A stretch of DNA of 27,199 nt from Larix sibirica. Taxonomy: Eukaryota > Streptophyta > Pinopsida > Pinales > Pinaceae. The translations under genes and the position numbers were made by a program. Below are positions 8,049 through 18,203 of this stretch, one piece after another. The stretch's first letter is position 1, and every line of letters begins with the position of its first letter. The stretch covers positions 25,549 to 52,747 of the forward strand of contig NWUY0300061565.1 in assembly GCA_004151065.3 (NCBI GenBank), read 5' to 3'. Under the pieces are notes generated by a model, which had not been told where the DNA came from, made no database searches, and saw nothing but the letters and a program-made list of their open reading frames with translations.

Positions 8049-9031
8049 ATAGTGGACGGTGCATCCACTTAGAGATGCAGAAAATAATAAAGAGATGTCA
8101 AAGGATAACAGATGAATGCCAAGACTCCATTGCAGAGGTGCTAAAAAGTGGGAGGCTTGGAGTAAAAACTAGGAGATAAGGAATGCACAGGAAATTAAAC
8201 TTCTCAAGCAACAAGAAATCTGAATGCAGACTCATCTTGAGAGACAAAAGAGGAAATTTTGTATGCTTGAAATAGACAGTGAAACTCGAAAGGAAAAATT
8301 GGAAGAAGAAGCGGCCAAGGCGAGGGAGCTCGAGGAAAGGGTGCAATAGCTAGAACTGGGACAAAGATTGGGCTTCGACATCTAGTGTTGGATACCAATT
8401 TGGCAACTCCAATCATTGAGCTATTAACTTCACCTAGGAGAGTTTGTTATATTTTTCAACTCATTTGAAGGAGGGATCTTTGTAACATTGTGAGTTACTT
8501 ACAATGGCAAAAGGGGAAGGCACAAGAGAGCATATTAGCATGCTCAATGATTCGATGATTGGCCTTGGACACTAGTTTGGCGACGGTGATCACCAAGGTA
8601 TTATTTCCACCTAGGAGAAAGTGTGTTATAGTTTTCAACGTTTTTGAAGGAGGGATCACTGTAGCACTACGAGTTAGCTTGCAATGATGAATGGATTCTC
8701 ACAATGGACGATGCATCCACTTAGAGATGTAGAAAGCTGTAAAGAGAAGTGAACAAATAACATATGAATGGCAAGACTCCGTAGCAGAGGTGCTAAAAAA
8801 ATGGGAGGCTTGGAGTCAAATTTGGGAAACAAGGAATGCACAAGGAATTAAAGTTCTCAAGCAACAAAAAATCTAGATGAAGGCTTAGCTTGAGAGACAT
8901 ATGAGGAAGATTCTTATGCTCCAAATAAACAATGGAACTCAAAAGGAAAAATTAGAAGAATAAGTGGCCAAGGTGAGGGAGCTTGAGGAAAGGGCGCAAC
9001 AACTAGAATTGGGACAAAGATTGGGCTTCAA
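7738..9031. repeat. ~644-bp tandem duplication
   Basis: Copy 1 (about 7738-8381) and copy 2 (about 8382-9031) match along their length. The shared junction word is CTAGTGTTGGATACCAATTT (7738 and 8382), and both end in GGGACAAAGATTGGGCTTC (to about 8376 and 9029). They differ by many scattered substitutions and small indels, so the duplication is not recent. Each copy contains two 179-bp-type units plus a coiled-coil coding remnant. Confidence 0.85.
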
Positions 9032-9187
9032 ATAGCTGAAGAATGAAGCCTCTCTCTCAAGGCACCATTGGTCTCTCCAGGGGTGGTAGCAATGGAGGAA
9101 GACACAATCGAGCAATCCCTCAAAGCCAAGAACCACCAAGAAACCTCAAACTCAGCATCAAAAGTCGGTGAAAAGCTTAAGTATTAG
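8050..9187 (+). pseudogene. Duplicated coiled-coil coding remnant
   Basis: In both halves of the duplication the plus strand reads a Glu/Lys/Leu-rich helix: EAWS, then NAQ.IK.LKQQ, LER, and KEKLEE..AK.RELEERVQ, then LELGQRLGF. This spans about 8130-8375 in copy 1 and 8790-9030 in copy 2, each broken by different stops. After copy 2 a short open end (9092-9187) reads MEEDTIEQSLKAKN onward to TAG. The composition indicates a long coiled coil with an acidic C-terminal tail. I do not recognise the family; a gag-like or structural protein of an uncharacterised element is possible. The stops make it inactive. Confidence 0.5.
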
Positions 9188-9890
9188 TTTTTTTATATTT
9201 TTTAATGTATTGAAAGTTTTTGTTTGTGTTAGGCTAATTTGTCAAGTTGCACATCAACCATAGTTTGAATTATCATAATAAGATAATGACTTTCAAAATG
9301 CCAAGAACAATTTTTGAAAAAACTAAAAATTATAATGTACAACTCTTAATTAGTCTCTTCTTTTATAACTCTTAATTTAATTGAATGATTAGACCATAAC
9401 CTTTTTTTTAACACAATTAGTAATTATTTCTATCAAATAAAAAAGAAGCTGGGAAGATTAATAGTGTTACAAAGGAGTAAGTTAATTTAGTAATAGAATA
9501 ACACTCTTTCAAAGCATAAATTCGACCAAATAAAGTAAAAATTTCAAAGATAAACTTAGTTTCAAAGTTTCACTATAATTCAAATCGTGTGCATGGTGGA
9601 ACAATGTTTCTAGATATTTTATCTAATTATGAATTGTGAAATCAAAACCTAACATGAACATAAACAAAACATTATAAACACAAGTATTACACGTTTCATT
9701 TATGATGGTGGTTTTTTTTATTCTTATATTAAATCAACCTCTATTATGTGTATAGTAAGTGTTAATCATACAAGTTACACCTCTCCCTTGTAATAAATGG
9801 TAGAAAACATCTCATTTTTTGTGTATATGATAGAGCATTTAATTAAAATCGGTCAAAAATATACATATTGGTACAAAAGATCTGTGCAGG
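9188..9890. other. AT-rich gene-free stretch
   Basis: I see no ORF, repeat or motif of note. The first part, TTTTTTTATATTTTTTAATG then TGTGTTAGGCTAATT, resembles the sequence after the stop at 13629 (TTAATGTTTTTTAC then GTTGTTAGGCCAATT) and may be a shared 3' untranslated end. Confidence 0.4.
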
Positions 9891-11220
9891 ACTCAGACCA
9901 TCGTTGACAGAAGTTCCTTACAACCTTTCACTAGCATCCATGATAACCAGTTACTTACAATGATTTTCAATATCTCTTTAGACATCCTTCCTAGATCAAC
10001 AGGATTATAGCCAGGACAAAACCTTTCTTAATCAGGTATAACATCATTACTAGGTAAAACAGAGAAGCGTAGAAGCAACGGACTTTGATAGTAAGACAGT
10101 GTCCATTGAACAACATTCCTCCATAAAAGAAAACCAGTTATCACAAAAAAATAACATAGTATAGGAGCAAGACACTAAACAAGGTTTTCCTGAGGAACTG
10201 TCACGGCCTCCACGTTTTCCTCCATGATGGTGTTTTCTCCCAGGTGAGCTTCTTGCTTTTCCAGCAGCCGATCAACATCCTCCTCATGAATCGACAATGA
10301 TGGGTTGAGCTCCCTCTAGGGGGATTAGTTGGGCTCGATGGGTACCATGAATGAGGTGCGAGCAAGATCCACCACTCCTTCCAAATCCATCGAATTGCGC
10401 TGCAGGTCTTCCTTTGTTGTCGACCACTTGAACAACCAGGTCCCCGAAACTCACTCTTTCCACCAAGAATACACCTCGTGATCCAATATGGGTTCAGGTC
10501 AGCCTCCATTCCCCGTTCTTCAATTCTGCGACTAACCTCCTCCTCTTCCATCTTAGTGATTGCATCATCAATCTAGAGTGGAATTCCTCCCATGAATTCC
10601 ACCCCCACCTCTTCTTCCATCACCTTCTGTCCTACCCTTTGCCTTCCACCTTGGCAACTGCGAGGGGCTATTAGCCAGCTGGGCCACTACACGTTATGAG
10701 GCAAGGGGCCAAAAAAACAGCAGGATGGACGTCTTGTCACCTTCTTTGCATCCCAGATTATAGTGTTGAGCAAATCCCACAATTGTTTCAGTATAATTCT
10801 CCTCCTTAAATAACCACCTTCGCATCTCGTTCCAAGGACCAACATTAACAGTCTCCTTCAAGTTGGCACGCAAAGAATTAAAGCCACCCCGATGTCCAGT
10901 GTCGTCAATCTTCCCTTCCCATCTTTGACCTCCATTAAAGCTAGGAGATCTCACGTACCAGGTGTACAACATTTTCCATTGCATAACTACCTCTAACGTC
11001 GGGCCTAACCAGTGAGCCATCTCCAGGTTGTTTCTCCTTAAATGTAACACTCCCCCTGTCATTTCCTTCTTAACTTCCCTCATGCCTCAATCTCCCTCCA
11101 GTTAACCGTGTGTCCTTACAACTGTTGGAGCTCCGACCTCCGTCACAGCAACATCATTTGTCGGCACCACGTTGGCATCATGCAAATCAACAACCGTATG
11201 AGCACCCGCATCCAGGGGAA
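9891..11220 (-). pseudogene. Degenerate minus-strand coding block of unknown family
   Basis: A GC-richer block sits between AT-rich flanks. On the minus strand it carries a 129-codon ORF (11083-10694) rich in Trp, Asn and Gly, with WLGPTLEVVMQWKMLYTWYV and NEMRRWLFKEENYTETIVGF. Shorter frames follow (10551-10201; 10466-10284). One of these ends with an acidic helix, HEEDVDRLLEKQE, then GENTIMEENVEA, and a TAG near 10177. Frames switch at least twice, so frameshifts have occurred. About 300 bases beyond that stop look like an untranslated tail. I find no retroelement catalytic motif. It may be a decayed gag-like gene or a host-gene pseudogene. Confidence 0.4.
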
Positions 11221-12080
11221 ACTTCTCATTTTTTAATTACAATAAAATATTTAATAATTTATGTAATATAAATATAAATTATAAATTAAATAATAATAAT
11301 AATATCATTTTAAAATTTGTATTTCAAATTAATAATGATTTGTTTAAGTACTTACGAGAATTTGAATTTATGACTTTCCGTTTACAACTTCACATTTCAA
11401 TTACTCCACCTCATAGACTATATTTAAATTAATAAAAAACAATAAAACTAAAAATAATTAATCGTTTTCAATATCTTTTAAATATTAAACTTTATATACG
11501 AATTATTCAAATAACTAAGTAATAATTTTATTGTCTTCTGGATTTTTAATTATAATATAATAATAACAATTAAAACAACATTTATAATTTCAATGACCCC
11601 ATCGAGATTCCATTGAGATATTTCCCCGTGTTAAATGCCGGGTCAAAATTTATATCTCATTAAAAAATAGTAAAAGAGTGGAAAATACCTCCCATTGGAT
11701 TACTTTGCAGAGAAGTTTACAATGAAAGATACTTAGGATATCTTGGAAAGTTTATGGATATCCACCCATGATATCTTCCCTTTGAATCTATCTTCCTTGC
11801 TTTACAAAATATTTTAACATAAAAAGCATATATTAAAAACAAAATCAGTAATGGTTTGTGTTTTGTCAAAAAGTTTGATGGTTCGTTTTTAATTAAAAAA
11901 CTGAAATTTTGGATGTTTGTAGAGAGTCTTTGCTATCAATATAAAAGTGAAAATTTTAATATTTTTTAATAACCCAGATATTTATATAGAATAAAAATGG
12001 ATAATTATTTTATATTAATATAGAATTAAAGTTTGTCATTTTCAATAGAAAATATTTATACAAAGGAGATGTCTAAAAAT
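11221..12080. other. AT-rich gene-free stretch
   Basis: This is mostly A/T homopolymer-rich sequence with no ORF, clear repeat or motif that I can support. Confidence 0.5.
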
Positions 12081-12093
12081 TTGATAATTTGTA

Positions 12094-12315
12094 TTGGACG
12101 ACTTTTTTTTGTTGGAATCCGATCTTTTCTATTTTGCAAAATCAAAATTTAAATGTGTTTTAATCATGATTTTGTTGGTAGATATGGATTCAACACCCTC
12201 AGAAACCCCTGGAGCACTTAAAATTCTAGAACATGAGAGCTGTAACCTGGATTTTGAAGAAAAATTACCGGATTTTTTCAAAATCATGCCGGGAAAATTT
12301 GCCTATTCCGACTGA
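12094..12315 (+). other. 73-codon ORF, no recognised family
   Basis: The C-terminal half (from MDSTPSETPGALK to the stop) has a plausible protein composition and is acidic. Its 5' half is low-complexity, AT-driven sequence. There is no neighbouring gene structure. It may be a small remnant; expression is unproven. Confidence 0.15.
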
Positions 12316-12399
12316 AATCGTCGAATTTTTAGACTACGCATTTATATAAATAACATGATAGAAAATTTAATAATTTTAAAATAAAATATTTTTTAAAGT

Positions 12400-12760
12400 T
12401 TTTTAAATGGTAGGTGTGGAGAATGGTTTTCTACACTTTAGAAGGATAAATGGAATTGGGCCATGCTTAAATATAGGGATAATAACAATTGGTGCCTTAA
12501 GTAGGTTTAGGAAGCAAAAAAAATCCACATCCGATGGTATAACAATTCTCTTATTGATCACTTGGGCAACAAAGTGACTAGATTGGATAAGGGGATTTGC
12601 ATTCGAAATGGGGGCTAACCTGATCATTGGTGGCTCCCCTGGTTATTTTAGTATGGTGGGGGGTAGATTTTAGTTTTCAAATTCAATGCTTAAGACAATG
12701 GGCACCATGCTCTACATCTGAAGACTTTTCCCTTGTGTGGGCCATCATTCAAAATTTATG
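12400..12760 (+). pseudogene. Possible decayed coding stretch, family unknown
   Basis: Plus-strand frames around 12500-12640 give RWYNNSLIDHLGNKVTRL and similar protein-like stretches broken by stops and frameshifts. No domain can be assigned. It may be the 5' part of the coiled-coil remnant at 13220-13629. Confidence 0.2.
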
Positions 12761-12768
12761 AAGAGAGA

Positions 12769-12803
12769 GGGAGCCAAAGCACTCCCATGTGCTCTTGGCT
12801 CCC
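12769..12803. repeat. Strong short hairpin (14/15-bp arms, 6-base loop)
   Basis: The left arm GGGAGCCAAAGCAC (12769-12782) pairs with the right arm GTGCTCTTGGCTCCC (12789-12803) with a single bulged base; the loop is TCCCAT. A GAAGAGAGAG run just before the left arm could also pair with CTTCTCTCTCTTC (12810-12822) across an asymmetric internal loop. This would suit a small-RNA precursor, a terminator-like fold or a tiny foldback remnant; no known mature miRNA is evident. Confidence 0.7.
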
Positions 12804-13088
12804 TCCTATGCTTCTCTCTCTTCTTGTGCATTGCTTGTTTTATGGCCCTCCTATAGTTTATTCCCTACGATGGTGGGATATCTCTGGTAGGTGATACTAG
12901 AGTTGGTTTCAGGTTTGGAATGTTGAATGAATTGGGACAGTTTAGGCTTTGCATGTGTGGCTTGGGAGGTTGAGGAGTTGGGATAGTAGAGGCTTGGGAT
13001 GTTGAGGAGTTGGGATGGATTAGGCTCTACGAATACCAATTGTAAGCACTTTAGTCTTCTTTGTGTTTAGATTAGGAAGATAGAAGTA

Positions 13089-13629
13089 TGGCCCTTTCTC
13101 TTGTTGTGAATAGTGGAAAGTTCTCTCGTTTTCATCCATTGGGTTTTTCCATGGGTGGTGAAAAACTTATCCCCTGCACGAGGAACTTTTCCTTGTCTTG
13201 TTTTTATTTATGCTTGTGAATGGATATCCCCTCAAGATGGAACGCAACAAGGGGTGACAAACAAAATGATATCATGGAAATTAAGAGGACGTTGAGGGAT
13301 CTGAACTCACAGATGGACAATTTGAGGTGGTCTATGGAAGGTATAAATACTCGTATCAACCACCAAGTTGTAAGGAAGGAGGTTGTAGAAAGAATGGTGA
13401 AGGAGCACAAGAAATCACCAAGTTAATTAATGACATATAGATGCAGTTCAACATTATTTTGGGTCTATCATAGGATGCCTAATCTCAAAAAGCACATTTT
13501 GTGGGCTCTGAGATGATGGAAGAAGATATCATTAAACAACCAACCATAGTCATCATGGAAATCTCCAACGACACTGGGGAGGGACAGCAACAATCGGAAG
13601 AAGGCCGTAGTGACCATGTCTTTTCTTAA
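13089..13629 (+). pseudogene. Coiled-coil remnant with acidic C-terminus
   Basis: The open segment 13220-13426 reads IMEIKRTLRDLNSQMDNL, continuing with heptad-spaced Leu/Met/Ile and many Lys/Glu, which predicts a coiled coil. After a stop and frame change, 13513-13629 reads MMEEDIIKQPTIVIMEIS, then an acidic Gln/Glu tail ending in TAA. The MEEDIIKQ start aligns with MEEDTIEQ at 9092, and 17 of the first 24 bases match with mostly silent changes. The RDLNSQMDNL helix resembles PSLSARMDHL in the 4404-5477 frame. It appears to be a decayed relative of those loci; family unknown. Confidence 0.4.
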
Positions 13630-14290
13630 TTCTATGTTGTCTTAATGTTTTTTACTTGTATCACGTTGTTAGGCCAATTCATTTGAGTATGTAGTTGTGA
13701 GTTTTTGGGGAAATTTATAGTCAGAATCCTTAGGAGGTACAAGGAGGAGAAGTTTTGTGATGTAACTATGCAACACTCAGAGAGTTTTGAACATTCTGCA
13801 AACATGCAATTTTCTGGTTGATTCTCCTCAATTGTTTTAATACAAATATATTTACTTGTTTTAGTTGAAAAAAAGATATAAGGATAACATCTAACAACCA
13901 AGCAAAATATTAACCTATTTTTCAAGGGTTATAAACTCTCATATCAATGGAGGTTAGTAACCTTATTTTTATTTGAGGCTCTGTGATTGTTATTTTCCAA
14001 ATGTGACACTCATCTTCCCCTTAAATGACAAGCCTTTCAAGGGTGATAGAAATAATTTAAGGAATAGTCAAGTGTTTTGATAATGTGGAGTTTTACCACA
14101 ACCTTCGATCTCCCAACAACTAAGAAAATTCCCTCACAAACAATATAACTTCTTTGAATCAAGGATGGTTAAGTAAAAATTGACGGCGAGGGTGTCCTCT
14201 TATTATACTATCTCCCATGAACTTGAATCACAGTAACCTTATGAATCACTTGCAACTCAAACTATTAAACAAGTGGCATCGTATTTAGAT
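13630..14290. other. Gene-free stretch
   Basis: The start looks like a 3' untranslated tail: a T-rich, ATACAAATATATTTACTTG-type stretch ending in an A-run at about 13867-13874. Beyond that I see no supportable feature. Confidence 0.4.
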
Positions 14291-14292
14291 CT

Positions 14293-14830
14293 TTGTTTTC
14301 TTTATCGCTTAGGCTTGTTAAGATTGATTCTATGGTCTTGATGAGCCTTGCCAAGACTTCTTCTATTATGTGGTCTTGGAAATTCCAATCCATGGTGCTA
14401 ATGGTGTTAACCTATCTTATCGATGGATTGTTGGGTGGATTCTCAAAGGTTGTAGTCTTTGTTCTCTCATGGTTCTTAGTGTAGCTCACCCATGGCCTAT
14501 ATTGTTATGTGGCTCTATCGAGTTTTGTGTATCGAGGATTCCTAGTAGTATGATGATTTCTTACTCTGTCACCCCTAAGCATTTGCGATTTCCCTTATTT
14601 ATATTTTCTTATGTCTCAAAAGCAAGAAACTCATCCATTTTCAATATGGATGGTCATCATCACACGACTAGATGCACTCCATGCTAAATTACAAACATTC
14701 GTAGGGCCATGAGAAGGGTTGTGTGGAGGCCCAATTGGTTAAAAATGCAGAATTAGAGGCCAAGGTGGTCATCAAGGGAAAATTGAGAGGCTTATAACTG
14801 CCCATAACATGCAATATCATGTGATCGTAT
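14293..14830 (+). pseudogene. Degenerate hydrophobic plus helical coding remnant
   Basis: Overlapping frames (14293-14484 and 14370-14687) give a hydrophobic segment (LIDGLLGGFSKVVVFVLSW). Further on there is a short helix, ITRLDALHAKLQTFVG, and then EAQLVKNAELEAKVVIKGKL, separated by stops. The hydrophobic-then-coiled-coil order is like the 4404-5477 frame, but the identity is too weak to be sure by eye. No recognised domain. Confidence 0.25.
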
Positions 14831-15350
14831 GACTACTTAGAAGCTCACACTCCATGACTTCTCCTCTAAAGGTTTCAATTGGCTTTCTTAGAGAAGTCAT
14901 TTACAAAATAAGACACAGACTAGCAACCCCAAGGTGAGATGGATAGTTAAGAGGCATATTTGGAATCCAGAGCAAATGGTAAGTAGGAAGCCCACAATGG
15001 GCATGAGTTACCCTAAAAGGATCAAGTTTATATGTATTTTCAGTTAGTAATTTTGATGGAGAAATACATCAAAATATATAGTACTCGGTTTTTCAATTTT
15101 GTGGAAAAAAAAATATAAAGTCTTTGAAGAATATGGATAGAAGTTTTACAAATTTTTACATTTTTAAAAATTTGAACTCAAAATTTTATTGTTTTAATTT
15201 ACACTATTTCATTATACAATATAATTGCAGCTTCATTTTATTTTAATTATTACTCATTTTATTTATTTTAAAACTTAGTTTGAGCCATCTATCAAAATTA
15301 TAGTCACATATAATGATTTATTATATCTGAATTGCCACTACAAATTTAAT
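14831..15350. other. AT-rich gene-free stretch
   Basis: No ORF or clear repeat. AT content rises from about 15060 onward, leading into the duplicated segment at 15353. Confidence 0.4.
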
Positions 15351-15352
15351 GA

Positions 15353-15698
15353 AATATAAATTGTAATAATAAAAGTTAACAAAAGAAATAATATGTCTTA
15401 AAATTATATGGAGTTTCGAAATCAAATGCAAATACTAGATAAATTTAAATATAAATTGTAATGTCATTTGAGTTTTTGGTTGCATGGTTAGGATGTTTGA
15501 TTGTCTTCCATTCTATTTGAGTTCGAGTCACGCTTGCTCTTGACATGTATCCGTTATAATATGGTTGCACCTTGATCCCTTTGGAAATAGCAAATCGACA
15601 TTTTTCTAATTAAAAAAATATAAATTATAATAATAAAAAAGTTAATAAAAGAATAATATATCTTAAAATTATATGTAATTTCAAAATCAAATGCAAAT
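15353..15698. repeat. ~82-bp direct repeat flanking a SINE-like insert
   Basis: The segments at about 15353-15434 and 15616-15698 both read AAATATAAATTRTAATAATA, then AAGTTAAYAAAAG, CTTAAAATTATATG and AAATCAAATGCAAAT. A third copy of only the first 16 bases (15448-15463) stands immediately before the inserted SINE-like unit. Confidence 0.85.
15464..15615 (+). mobile_element. Second tRNA-derived SINE-like element
   Basis: An A-box-like TGGTTGCATGG (15477-15487) is followed, after 32 bases, by a B-box-like AGTTCGAGTCA (15520-15530). This is the same spacing as in the minus-strand SINE at 3990-4385. The unit ends in TTTTTCTAATTAAAAAAA. The 16-base word AAATATAAATTGTAAT just before it (15448-15463) recurs after the A-tail (15616-15631) with one change, as a target-site duplication would. 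However, the same word also begins the larger flanking repeat, so the origin of the duplication is ambiguous. Confidence 0.5.
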
Positions 15699-15711
15699 AA
15701 AATAAATAAAT

Positions 15712-16100
15712 AAATATCCCAAAACTTCATCTTGCCAAGTTTTATATTTTCATGAAATCCTCGTATTTCATGTTAGCAAAATAAATATCCCAAAACTTCA
15801 TCCAGCCAAGTTTTGTATTTTCATGGATTCCTCGTATTTCATGTGAGGGGAAATATCTGTCATGAAAGATTAACTCACATTTTTAATCAAAGAGATTGTC
15901 CATTTCATATGATTTTCATGGATTCCTCAAAATAAATAAATAAATATCCCAAAACTTCATCCAGCCAAGTTTTCTATTTTCATGGATTCCCGGCGTATTT
16001 CATGTTAGGGGAAATATCTATCACGGAAGATTAACTCACATTTTTAATCAAAGAGATTGTCCCTTTCATATGTGATGTAGGAACCTCTTTTATTTTCATT
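15712..16100. repeat. Nested tandem repeat: one short (71-bp) and two 159-bp units
   Basis: Units start at about 15712, 15783 and 15942, each with AAATATCCCAAAACTTCAT, then GCCAAGTTTT.TATTTTCATG and GTATTTCATGT. The second and third continue with GGGGAAATATCT, GATTAACTCACATTTTTAAT and CAAAGAGATTGTCC. The first is a truncated copy. Confidence 0.9.
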
Positions 16101-16138
16101 TGTATGTGATGTACGAACCTCTTTTATTTCCATGTTAC
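16071..16138. repeat. 34-bp tandem repeat, two copies
   Basis: TGTGATGTAGGAACCTCTTT (16071) and TGTGATGTACGAACCTCTTT (16105), each followed by TATTT and a CAT word. It overlaps the end of the last 159-bp unit. Confidence 0.9.
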
Positions 16139-16198
16139 GTCTTCTAAAGGAGAAAGGGGCGAAATGTCTAACCTTTATTTTATGAAGATTTTTTAAAA

Positions 16199-16292
16199 TA
16201 TTTTATATTTGTTTTCACAATATAAGTATTCATGTAACAATAAGGTATTTTATATTTGTTTTCACAATATAAGTATTTGTGTAACAACAAGG
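16199..16292. repeat. 47-bp tandem repeat, two copies
   Basis: Copies 16199-16245 and 16246-16292 share TATTTTATATTTGTTTTCAC, then AATATAAGTATT and GTAACAA.AAGG, with three or four differences. They sit immediately before the first LINE coding remnants and could be LINE 5' UTR repeats. Confidence 0.9.
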
Positions 16293-16390
16293 TCCTTTTG
16301 GGATGGGAGGTTTGTGGTTTAAAGTAAAGGTTAGGGGTGTACATCTATTATTCTTGCTTTGGAAGCTAAGATAGATTTTATCAAGGTTAG

Positions 16391-17795
16391 GTGTGTTGCT
16401 TGTGTGAATCTATCACGATGAAAAGGGAGACAAACTTCATGGATTACAAAGAATTAGGAGCAAGGCTTATGTCGATTTTCATAATGGATGTACATATTAG
16501 AAATTCATGGAGATTAGGGTTGAATAGCATTGGATTGGACATAAATTTGAATTCAGATCATGTTAGCATCCTAGCTAAGGGGACAGGTGGCATTTAAAAA
16601 ACGAGTTGACTTCTCGTCAATGTTTTGGAAGCAATAGACATGTGAACATTAAGTTAGGAATTTCATGGGGCATTCCATGGTTTAAAGGTGATGTCTCGGT
16701 AGAAGTATCAAACTTTTCACCTTTGTGCATAAATAATCAAGTGCAGGTGGATAGGGTTGTGTCTGATTGTCCAAAGGGAGGACGTGAGGTTAAGGAGGAC
16801 GACAATTAATTTTCTATTAATAATTTAGGTTCTCTCAAGGATGATAAGCTAGTCGAAGGAGCTGGTAGGAACAAAAAATGTATTGGATGTAGAAAGGATA
16901 AAGTGGGGATGGTGCTCGAAGAGGATACAAAGATGGCGAAGGCACTTGTAATGCAAGCTAAGGTTGTTGTGGGAAGACTATATGGTAACTTCATAAGCGC
17001 GGGTACCCTACGTTGATGGTTCGAAGTGAACTAATAGCCATTGCTAGGCTACGTTCCAGTCTTTCATATGCTTGTTTGTCGATGGTTATGTTTCATCTTC
17101 TAGTACAAAGGTTATGTTTAAAGTTGAAATGTTAGGACCCGGGTTTTGATCCTCAAAGGGAACCCACTTACGTGCATAAAATTTGGGTAATCATTATGGG
17201 TCTTCCACCTTTCTTATGGGAAAAAGAGGTTTTAGAGCAACTAGGAAATTTGATTGGTAGATTTGTCTATTTAGAAAAGGAATGGCATACCAAGTCAGAT
17301 CGTAGATGAGATTAGATGCTCATGGAAGTAGATATGAGAAATGGATTGCTTGTACAAGTGGAGATAAAAATTGGGAAGGAACTCTTCACACAAAAGTTAG
17401 ATTATTGGTGTAGCCCATTCTGTTGCCATCGATGTCATGAATTCAACCATCAACTGACTTAATGTAAGAAGTTAATTAATCATTGGGGCATTGTGAAAAA
17501 AGTTTGGTTCAAGAAGACCGAGGAGAAGTTGACAGCGGAAGAGGAAGAGGTTATTCAATTGGATGTAGAGCTAAAGACGAAGGTGAAAGATGGTCATCTG
17601 GTTCCTATGAAGTCAAAGGTATCCAAGGAGGGGTCTCCCTCACCCGACCTTTTGAACTCTTCAAGTATTGTTATTTCTACTCCTTCCTCTCAAAATAATA
17701 TTTGTAATTCTACAATTGAGTCATTGGTGAATAAAATTGTTCCTTCTTCACTTAGCTTGGGAAATAGTAAGATAGATCTCAAGAATGAATTTTAA
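16391..17795 (+). pseudogene. LINE ORF1 (nucleic-acid-binding protein) remnant
   Basis: The segment from about 17145 reads GFDPQREPTYVHKIWVIIMG, then LPPFLWEKEVLEQLGNLIG and onward, typical of the DUF4283-like N-terminal domain of plant LINE ORF1. A CCHC zinc knuckle follows at 17424-17465 with exact C-X2-C-X4-H-X4-C spacing (CHRCHEFNH..C). A TAA stop occupies the residue just before the last Cys (17460-17462). The acidic/Lys-rich tail (17493-17795) ends at TAA. Upstream pieces (16391-16597, 16606-16809) give WGIPWFKGDVSVEVSNF and similar and are probably the ORF1 N-terminus, separated by stops. In life ORF1 binds element RNA. Confidence 0.7.
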
Positions 17796-18203
17796 AAGGT
17801 CTCCTAATGGTGCCTTAGAAACTGTCAGTGATATCTGATCTTCGCATTTGTTAATGGAAGTCCACAAACCCTTAGCCGATATCAATAATTTGATGGTCTC
17901 ACAATCCTCGCCTTCCACTCTAGAAGTATCAAGAGGATAGGATCCTTGGGATTATTCAGGCACAGTGGTAGTTGGGATGTCCAAGATGAAAAAATTGGTT
18001 ATGATTTACATCTTAGAACTAACCTGAAGGATGGCATTGGGGTTAAGGGGGTTATTTCCACAAAAAATCTAGTGGAAACTGGAGTGGGAAGGAAATCACA
18101 TATTATGTTGCCTCAACAACAGGTGAAGATGGACAATAGGGAAGGAAAACAATGCCATAGATTGGGACCTTAGAGGAGGGAAATCTTGTAGTGGGTTTCT
18201 CCC

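Noticed and set aside
15353-16292. CRISPR-like repeat array
   Set aside because: The repeats are adjacent tandem units of differing length without unique spacers, in a plant nuclear context.
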